Assembly (NCBI RefSeq): GCF_020382885.2
Contig: NC_058493.1
Span: 27,410,999-27,474,998 of the forward strand
Direction: 5' to 3'
DNA from: Scatophagus argus
Lineage: Eukaryota; Chordata; Actinopteri; Scatophagidae
Length of the DNA: 64,000 nt
Shown here in pieces: positions 48,840 to 64,000 of the stretch. Made by a program: the position numbers and the translations under genes. The notes beneath the pieces were generated by a model. It searched no databases and was not told where the DNA came from. It saw only the letters and a program-made list of their open reading frames with translations. The stretch's first letter is position 1. Each line of letters begins with the position of its first letter.

Positions 48840-49126
48840 TAATTTAATTTAATTTATTAATCCCAAGATGGGAAATTACTTCTCTGCATTTAACCCATCA
48901 CTACTTGAAACACACACACTTGCAACATACAGTGAAACACACAGGACACCTAGGGAGAAAATTGGGTGCTAAGAGCCTTGCTCAAGGGCACATCAGCCAG
49001 CTAATGGGGGGACGGGGACATTATCACACCACCACGTGCAAATATTTTCTCCGTCCGGTGGTGGAATCAAACCGGCGACCTTCCGATCACAAGCCGCTTC
49101 TCCAACCTCTAGGCCACGGTTGCCCC
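48840..49126 (-). mobile_element. tRNA-derived SINE with LINE-like 3' tail
   Basis: Read on the minus strand: A box TGGCCTAGAGG (49106-49116), B box GGTTTGATTCC (49063-49073), then CGGCTTGTGATCGG-type spacer, TGATGTGCCCTTGAGCAAGG, TTTCACTGTATGTT and GGGTTAAATGCAGAG. The tail is TTTCCCATCTTGGGATTAAT, ending in (AATTT)n. Head and body match the SINE at 39228-39548, but the tail differs. Confidence 0.85.
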
Positions 49127-49129
49127 ACG

Positions 49130-50860
49130 TTTGAGGTAATATTGACTAACAAAACTTTATTTCCAAACTAAAATGATGAAGATGTGAAGATTAGATTCTG
49201 ACACTTCCTGGAAGACAGGAAACTGGCTTTGTCTAAAAGCACAACACATCAGAGTTTGAAAAACTGTTTTGGATTGAACCAATAAGAGTCGAATAAGAAC
49301 GAATAAGAAGGAAATCTTTTCTGTCAGCCTCCAAATACTTAGGAATCCCTAAAGGCCATCGGGCATGAGGTGTTTCCTGTGTATGAAGGTGCATTTTCTG
49401 AATTACATCTACCATCAGTATCAGCATTATATGCAATTAGTATGACATTTATTGTTTGATGTGATCACATATCAGTCAGGATCAAGACAACATGATATGT
49501 CTCACTTATCTACTTTGTTGTTATTGTCTAACAGATGATGAGAAAACAACAATAACCGGATTATGCGGACTTTTAACTAAATCACTCCGTGCTCCTCCTC
49601 GTTCTATTCCTGTCTGTTATAAGAGGTTTACTTCCACTCGAATACGAATAGCCTTTCAACCGCAGTGACAGATTTCCAGTGTCTCCAGACTTTCTAGTCC
49701 TTTCGTGTGCTTGATCTTTTTCAATCCACCCAGCAGTAATCAGATTAAAGGAAAGAGAAACCTGTGCGTGCCTTCAAACCTGACCCAAACGCCACATCAG
49801 TGCTCTCTGCTTTCCCTGGTTCATCAGTAAAGTGATGTGTGTGGTCACGAGCGGCCGGAGGAATGGCACCGGGGCCGGAGAGACGTCGCCGTCATCACGC
49901 CAACCCCTTCATCCTGCTGTATGACTGAGTGGAGCCGTCAGCGCCTCACAGCTCGGGGACATGATGGCAGGACGCAGGCTTCGGGCTCAGGTGAGAGTCT
50001 GCAGGATGCTGTTTCACGATGAGCTGAAAACAAGCATGACAGACGGACAGTCACCCAAGAACATATGCAGAGAGAGAGTTTACCTAAAAATAGACGATTA
50101 CAGAGATTACTGCACACAACTCTTACGTGTAATAACAAAGTGTAAAAATAAAGAGTAACACTTTATTTAAATCCCCAGCCTCATTTACATTTATAAACAG
50201 TCTATAAAGATTTTAAAACCCTTTAAAACTCACTCTAATGGTGCTGTACTCAGCTAAAAGGACATTTGAAGTGTTGAGTGAAAGAGACACTAACCCTAAC
50301 CCTAACAAGGAAACACTGCATGCACTTGTTTTTTCTTTATCTGCTAATATTTGAAAAAGAAAAATGTGAGCCACAAAGCTTGGGAACGGCTGTGCTAGAA
50401 TATCAGTGTAGGCCTGTTGAATACTGTAACACAAAGTACATGAATATGCAGATAAAAAAGGTTTTGGTGTCAGACCAATAAAAACATGAGCACCATTTTT
50501 CACCAAACTCCATCCATTAACATGCAAGTTAGAGAGTGTGAAACAGATTAAAACTTTCTGGATTCCTTTATTTGTCGGTCTTCAGTCTAATTTCTCAGGA
50601 TATGAGCAGGTTGAGTCATGCCACACTTATGAATGGGTACATTGTGTTTCTGTGGGAAGGACAACTCTTATTGTTTGCCTGCATGTGAATGATTTACAAC
50701 GCCTGGCTTTTTATTTATCTACGTCTACAACAGGTTGGTGAAAGCTCATTACCAACAGTTTGACTCCAAAAAGTCCTAAATGATCGACAGAGTGATAATT
50801 TTTCTCATCCTTTTTTGTAAACAAGCTTGGATTTCAGCCAACTGTTATTGCACAAGCCTG
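49130..50860. other. Intergenic sequence, no gene seen
   Basis: A GC-richer patch lies at 49835-49990. TAACCCTAACCCTAAC, 2.5 telomere-like units, lies at 50290-50306. No coding match. Confidence 0.4.
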
Positions 50861-50867
50861 CTGAAAC

Positions 50868-51050
50868 CATAGATCGAGCGCTTTCGCTCAAGCGGTGATT
50901 TGCATCCGCTTATTGGCTTTTGTTTGTTCTCTTGGCACTTCCTCCTCTCCCACAAGGCAGCAGCAATTATCCGACAGTGAAAGGGGGCCCCCAGGAATGC
51001 CGGGCCGCGGCCGCCTGGACGGCTCACACCAACATGTGTTCACTGGTTTA
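50868..51050. promoter_or_regulatory. GC-rich regulatory candidate with octamer and CCAAT motifs
   Basis: An octamer ATTTGCAT (50899-50906), an inverted CCAAT (ATTGG, 50914-50918), a forkhead-like TGTTTGTT, and a CpG-rich block GGGCCGCGGCCGCC (51001-51014) sit together in otherwise AT-rich DNA. No open frame of interest crosses it. It could be an enhancer or the first exon of a long transcript such as the serine incorporator. Confidence 0.3.
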
Positions 51051-52240
51051 CACCCGCTCATGTTATGGGGAATAATCCAAAGTGAGACTGAGGATATTAT
51101 ATAAAACAACGGTTTCAAATTTGTTCTTGGTCCTAAAAGTTGTATGTACACCTGTCTCTGCAGGATGTCTCTGCAGAATTCAACCTGTTGATTACAATAT
51201 TATAATTTATCCCACTGGAGGAAATTAGTGTACGTACCAACTTTCATGACAAATCGTCCAATAATTGCTCACGTAGTTCACTTAAAACCACAAAGTTTAA
51301 CCTCGTGGTGGTGCTGGATGACACGTCGGGTGATCAGTACGGTTCATCATCTGGGCTCCGTGAATGTTTGCATGTAGCTTCCTGAAATCTATGCAGTAGT
51401 TTGTCAGGGCATTTCAGGTGTTTCCAAGTGGAATAACTTGTAAAAATGCGATGGTGAGAAACAGTTGATGCCTCGTGACAGTCTGGCTTTACATTTGAAC
51501 CTTACATGTGGGTCTTGCTTTATATTGTGTGTTTACATGTTTGTTGAATCTGAAATGAAGTGGCTGCAGGCTGTCTTTGGTTGTGAGAGTGGGTTGAATG
51601 AATATAAAGCGGCAGAGCGTTTGTAGCTGTGGGTGTTGTTCGGGTGTAGAAGCGCCTCCTGTGCACATGACTTGTTCTTCTAGTTGCTCCTCTGCTCAGA
51701 TCCTCAGATAATCCTACAACTGTTGATTTGTGGAGACTTCATTCACTGCGTTTGTAAGTCCAAGCCTCTTAGCTGAGTCTGAACCAAGCTGACGTTTCCT
51801 CTTATTTAGCCTCTTGTTTGTTGCTCAGTTCCTAGAAAGTGAACCCGGACGGTCTTTGGCTCTTCTGAAGAATTCCTTTTTCCGACATACACGTAAAGAT
51901 GAACCGTCCTAAAAACAACTCATCCTGCTAAAGCAGTTTCCCTGCAGACAAACATGACAGAAGTTGTTTGTGCTTGTTCTTTTAAGCTGATTTTGCCGTA
52001 ATTTTCTCTTCAGACTGTCAACATCATGACAGATGAAAAGCAGTCACAATTTGCCTTAAAAGAAACAAACATGCTGAATGTCTTATTCTACTCTATTGCT
52101 TTTTATCACTGAGTTTTCAGAGTTCGTTATTTAAACCCGGCAGATCACACACAGTAAGAGGCTGTGATGCAGAGGAAACTTCGTCTTTATCATTTCATCT
52201 GGCAGAAACAGCATTCATTACACCTGTATGCAGGTGTGTG
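51051..52240. other. Intergenic sequence, no gene seen
   Basis: Nothing recognised on either strand. Confidence 0.4.
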
Positions 52241-52244
52241 TGAC

Positions 52245-52395
52245 ACAGGTGAGACGCGAAGGCAGCTGGACTTCTTCAAGGTTCTGGAAGACATTTCACT
52301 TCTCATTCAAAGGGCTTCTGAAACGTCTTTAAGAACGTAAAAGAAGCTCCCTTCACCTGAGCCTACCGTGACCTGGATGGCTGAGAACCTACACA
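52245..52395 (+). repeat. Interspersed repeat related to the 18981-19170 element
   Basis: GACTTCTTCAAGGTTCTGGA, AGACATTTCACTTCTCATTC, GGGCTTCTGAAACGTC and CTGGATGGCTGAGAACCT follow the pattern of a teleost repeat also present after 18981. Confidence 0.55.
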
Positions 52396-52399
52396 CACA

Positions 52400-54680
52400 G
52401 GTGAGACGCAGTACAGGGACAAGTCGGTTTGATTGGACGGTTTCTGGCTCAGTGACGGCTCAGAGGTGTAACAGGACACAGCTGCTGATGTCCCGTCTGT
52501 GCCGGTGAAGGTCGTCCTGACTGAGCAGAGAGGGCTGAACACCGACAGGATTATCCCAGCGCTCCACCCCACACAGCGGCCAAACCTAATCTGACCGTCT
52601 CCCCCTGCACTCAGCGCTTTTCACCGACACATCATTTCATTTCCCTGCTGCAGTGCCGTACAGGAAACAACCGACCGTTTCTACCCATCAGTCTTTAGCA
52701 CGTGTCCAGCTGCAAACAGCGTTTACAGGTTGAATCCTACCAAAAACGAAGTCATTCAGAGCTCTGATAAATGAATGTTCAAAATGGGACATTTCACACT
52801 CTCTATTTATAGTACTTATCATTACCACAAGCCTAATGAACCATGGATTATCTACAAAGGTGTCATTAAAATTAAAAGGAAAGTGCTGAAATTGTGTGTA
52901 TAGTTTTGTAAAATGATTTAAAGGTGCTATAGATAACTCCTTGTTATTAATGACACCAACTAAGCTAACACCTGTTGATCACCTGTTGAACAAGCCTCGT
53001 CCTCAGACAGGGTCAAAACCTGCTGCTATGCCACAAGTGGCGGTCCAGTCACTGTTTCCAGGTCTGAATGCTGTTGGCTGATAAAGTGACTACACCTTCA
53101 GCACCGGGAGTCTCGATGAACAGGCTGACTAATCTGCTCAGGACTTTGGTCACTACGTTAGCTGGCTAGCTAGCCGTTCATTCATGTTAGCAGGCAAGCT
53201 AACATGAGCCAACGTCTTCCAGCTAAAATAGTCATTTATTTTGCAGTAATGTTTTCACTTTGGACTTTGTGTTAGACTCTGTGTGTTGGGTGCTGGTTGA
53301 CATTAGTGGACTCCATTTTTAAGTGAATTAAGCCAATGATTAATGTGTGTAATACGTGTAATTTGTTTCTCATTCTCACATGTTGTAGTGTCACATTCTG
53401 CTTTGAATATTAAAATTGATTATATCTGATATTCAAAAATTTTGCATTTCCAAACGTATTTATTTTTATTTGACAATGTTCAAAAGAGCACACAAAGAAA
53501 GATACAAGTGTGGTGTAAAAATTACTTGCGTGTTATTAAACTGCACTTCACAAATGTTCCAAAGTCAGTCCACAGACTTTAACTTTGAGAAATATAAACC
53601 ATAAATATAAATACAAACATTTTAGAGTTCCAGGACAGCTTGTATGATTTGATAAATTTCAATCTGGTCAGTTTGTCATGTTTTCAAGTAATTTATTCCA
53701 CAAAAATCTAATGTGTCTGATGTTATTAGCTGGCCATGTATGATAATACTGCATTAAAAGTGCATTTGAAAGCTTAAATATTAGTTACAGCTCGGTTTTT
53801 ATTCTCTGCCTGATGCCTTTTAGGACTTCCATTAGAGCCCCCAAAAAATCCACTGGCCTGTTTGTTATTAAGCTGTGAGCACTTTTACTAATGCGTGCAG
53901 CCTTTGTTGATGCCATCACAGGCAGCCCAGCGTCCAGTCCGTCCTACTTCGGCGTTTCTGGGTCGTAATGCAGTCGTGATAACTTGTTGGGATTATGGAT
54001 GTGGCCTCTTTCTGTGAGTGACACATAAAACTGAGACCTGGACCACGTCTTCGGGGTGGTCTTCATGCAGGGGAGGCCGAGAGGTGTCAGGCATGAGCAT
54101 CTGCAAATCAGATGGGGTAACTGTTTAATTTTGAAAGACAGGATCAATCACGAGTATTGGCCAATCCCGTTATACTGCAGCCATGGGGGAAGGGAAGGGA
54201 GGGACAGATGGGACTGACACATGGTCCCTGTCGACCTCCTACTCCTCCTCCTCCTCACCCCTCCTCCCCTCACAGACTCTCTGCCTAATCTGACCGGGTA
54301 GGACAGGGGGAGGATGGGGGAGGGCACCGGGCATTCGCCACCACCTCTCCCTCTTTTCTGGCAGCACCCAACATAGTCGCAGAGCCAAAGCACGCAGGAT
54401 ATGGGCAAAAAAACAACTTATTCCCCTGTGAGACTGGACTGAGAGCAGCTGAACCGGTGCTCATGCTGAGGCTCTCGGCAGCAGGGAGCCCAGCCGGACT
54501 AGAATCACCACTAATCCAGCAAAAGGAGCGTGTAGGCACAACCTGCTGGACTCTTTGGTCTTACTTTTTATTCTCGTTTTCTAACAGGCCAGTCAGAGGA
54601 AGTCATGCTCTGGCCTCTGTAAGGATGTGAGGATCCCATCTTTGCAGGCTTGCTGAGAAAACCTGTTTGTGTGGAAATTC
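52400..54680. other. Upstream flank of the serine incorporator, no coding exon proven
   Basis: AT-rich to about 53900, then a pyrimidine-rich block (54230-54280) and a G-rich block (54296-54330). An untranslated exon may lie here. Confidence 0.4.
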
Positions 54681-61571
<6,891 letters not shown>

Positions 61572-61628
61572 GTGAGTGAGAGCATCATACATAACATATA
61601 CATCCTGACATAAAGCATCACAAGGTAC

Positions 61629-62039
61629 AGCTGACCAAAAGTAAGTGGACAAATCTGTCCTCATACGCTGCTAGGCTTTTGGTGTTGGTCTCGGTTTTGG
61701 TTCAGACTCTGTGATCTTGATTAGAAATCTCAACTCTGTGGCCTCCAGCTTTCCTGTTTTAAAATGCAAAAGTCAGCTCTCTGAAGGCAACACAATTTGG
61801 GGGTGAGCTGGAACACCAGCCCGGAGCCAGACCTGATCAGTGCTCGACCTCATTAATGCTCTTGTGGCAGAATGGAAGCAAATCCCTGCAGCTGCAGTTC
61901 AACATCTGGTGGTAAGACAGAAACCAGAAGAGTGGAGGCAGTTGCAGCACCACATTAATGCTCATAGTTTTGGAATGACAAGTTTTTATGATCACACGTG
62001 GCTGCAGTGTTTAGGTGTCCACATACTTTTGGCCTCACG
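61629..62039. mobile_element. Non-autonomous Tc1/mariner-type element with both ends
   Basis: The left end CTGACCAAAAGTAAGTGGAC (61631-61650) and right end GTCCACATACTTTTGGCC (62017-62034) are inverted copies of one another. The interior retains a stretch translating as DLINALVAEWKQIPAAAVQH, the C-terminal end of a Tc1-like transposase, so it is an internally deleted copy. It lies in the intron after the last visible serine incorporator exon. Confidence 0.75.
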
Positions 62040-62044
62040 GTGCA

Positions 62045-63470
62045 CCCATGTTATCCCCCCTCGTGATTTACTGGATATGATTCAGGCCTCTAAGGGAAAC
62101 TCTAACAAGAGTCCCAAGTGAACTTTGATTTATTTTCAGGGGTCGCAAGCCAAAAGTTTGGAGCTCACTGTTCTCAAACAACTGGAGATAATAAAGGACC
62201 TTTACAGCAACACAGAGAAGGAGATTTACTGTGGCGGTCGAAGAGGTTCAGTAATTGACTGGTGGGTCAGATGATCTAAAAGACATCTGCTGCTACCGAT
62301 CAACATGTACAGTACATACAGTACGGTGTACCGTGTACTGAGGGCAGTATTCAGATCCTTTCCTTAAGTAAAAGTGCCACAGTGCCCAAATACTGTTGGA
62401 GTTGGTTGGAGCTCATTTTGAACTATTTTGTACAGGACGGCAGCAAGCGATTATTTTCATTCTGAATTCTGATTATTTTCTCCATTAATCTCTTGATCGT
62501 CTGGTTTGTAAGAAAATGTGGTCACAGTTACCCAGAACCCAAAGTGACACCTTAAATTAAAATAAATGAAATTATATTAATAATTAAATTAAAACAGCAA
62601 ATCTGTTGTGAGGCTTTATTCTTACATGGAAAATGACTTAAACTCCAGTCGATTTTCTGTCAGTCCAGTGACTGATTAATCAGTTAGGAGTTTCAGCTGT
62701 ACTTGTACTCTGTTGGGTGGTCGTCACCCTCATCTCAGTTTACTGTCATCTCTTCACCCCACACGGTCAGATGAGGGGAAAATGAAGCCAAAACAATAAC
62801 TTAAAATAACAAAAGCCCTCGGGATTACATGAGAAAAAAGGTCACAAACGCGAGCAGATTTCCTGTGACGGTGAGCTGATTGGTGGTTCCCACAGGACGG
62901 CGATGAGATGTTATTTAAGGTCCCTGTCCCTGTTCAGACCGCGGGCTGGTTCACATCTGGAGAAGAGAGTCTCTGCTACACGGTGACGATGGATTCATGT
63001 TCACTTCAGCCACATCTGTCCTGTCCATCCCAACATCTGGAACTTTGTCTCGTGCGTCTGCTCGTGGCCTCCGTGTGTGTTTGCTTGGTTGTGCTTTTGC
63101 TTTTAGGAATTTTCTGGGTGGAGATTTTCCCTTTTCATTTGACTAAAGAATTCATCACAGTAAGAGAAACTTTAATGAAGTTACTCATCAGATTTGTGTC
63201 TGACAGATTTTAGCAGCAAACCTAACAAAGTAAATCTAACAACTCTAACAGGTATTGTCACTGCAGTTTCATCTTATGATTGTTTTCTCAATTTGGCCTA
63301 GCAGATTTATCATTTTGTCCATAAAATATCCATCATAACTGACAACAATGGGCTGATTTCTTTTTCTAGTCCATTTTATCTTCATATATGACAAAGAAAA
63401 GCAACAGTTTACAAGCTGGAACAAGAAAGTGTTTGCCATTTTTGATTAAATAAAAATATTTGATTAAATA
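62045..63470. other. Serine incorporator intron or 3' flank, no exon seen
   Basis: The open frame at 62908-63213 has a hydrophobic run but no match to the SERINC family or anything else I know. Treated as intronic. Confidence 0.4.
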
Positions 63471-63475
63471 AGATA

Positions 63476-63525
63476 GGATGAACCTTTATCAGTCCCACAG
63501 GGGGGAAATTCTTATTGGAACAGTT
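63476..63525 (-). mobile_element. LINE-type 3' tail
   Basis: On the minus strand AGAATTTCCCCCCTGTGGGA then CTGATAAAGGTTCATCC, the same tail type as at 17128-17175. Confidence 0.5.
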
Positions 63526-63879
63526 TCTGGTGATTTTTGCCCAAACTTTTTCACTTCAAGGATCCCTGAACTGAGACATATCAGACCACAGACCCCATGT
63601 GGGGTAGTCCAGGACCTGTGGCACCAAACACCAACACGCAGGTTGTCCCGTCCGCACTGCACACCTGCAGGGACACGACTGGACGCTCCTCATCAGCTTC
63701 GTTTTGGTCCCCGTTTGTTTTGCTTGCTCACTTGTTGACGCCCTGCGTCTTCCCCCGTCCTGTCCTCGTTCACTCAGCCAGCGTGTCCCAGATGTTATTC
63801 GCGGCGTCCAGCTGTTGAGCCGTCAGTCACAGCAGAGTCGTAGCAGCAACAGCTAAGAGGATTCATACATGAAAGGTGA

Positions 63880-64000
63880 AAGTGAAAGTGACATATTTTG
63901 TCATTGGAGGGAACTCACTCCAACGAAATTTGTGCTCTGCATTTAACCCACCCAAGTGACGTGCACACACACACAGCAAACCCGGGGCAGTGGGCGACCG
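63880..64000 (-). mobile_element. SINE 3' part, cut by the window edge
   Basis: On the minus strand CACTGCCCCGGGTTTGCTGT, GGGTGGGTTAAATGCAGAGC and a tail ending GTCACTTTCACTTTCAC. It shares the TTAAATGCAGAG body motif with the SINEs at 48840 and 39228 but has a third kind of tail. Confidence 0.7.

Noticed and set aside
62908-63213. Next exon of the serine incorporator or a small membrane protein
   Set aside because: The hydrophobic run has no SERINC motif, and splicing from 61571 into an acceptor near 62895 reaches a stop without family similarity.

Overview
The window is nuclear DNA from a teleost fish, probably a compact-genome spiny-rayed species. Genes are split into short exons by GT-AG introns, protein matches are vertebrate, and the intergenic DNA carries teleost-type tRNA-derived SINEs, Tc1/mariner relics and microsatellites. 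No bacterial, plasmid or viral block was recognised, and there are no operons. Gene models were read by eye from splice signals, reading-frame continuity and remembered family sequences; none was aligned by computer.

Layout. 1-770 is a GACAGA-type tandem array. 770-9260 is gene-poor and holds a CA-rich tract, a SINE-like repeat and a CCAAT-rich orphan promoter-like patch. c1qtnf4 (+) lies at 9267-11194. After a repeat-bearing spacer come ndufs3 (-, 15360-18555) and ptpmt1 (-, 19900-21944), then prc1 (-, 23932-30217) and vps33b (-, 30799-37356). hddc3 (+, 37832-39735) is head-to-head with vps33b. mfap1 (+, 40648-44478) and hypk (-, 45368-47864) are tail-to-tail. 48-54 kb is repeat-rich. A serine incorporator, best called serinc4, runs + from about 54681 and leaves the window incomplete.

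The genes fall into three ancestral linkage groups. c1qtnf4-ndufs3-ptpmt1 matches human 11p11.2, prc1-vps33b-hddc3 matches 15q26.1, and mfap1-hypk-serinc4 matches 15q15.3. Within each group orientation is largely kept. The products do unrelated housekeeping work: complex I, mitochondrial lipid phosphatase, cytokinesis, endosomal tethering, nucleotide hydrolysis, splicing, N-terminal acetylation control and membrane lipid handling, plus one secreted C1q/TNF protein. They are linked by neighbourhood, not by pathway.

I see no new multi-gene system. The most interesting points are the acidic linker and coding intron in c1qtnf4, a CDE/CHR-CCAAT-like prc1 promoter, convergent mfap1/hypk 3' ends, one SINE body carrying different 3' tails, possible CTCF sites in divergent orientation, and two orphan promoter-like patches.
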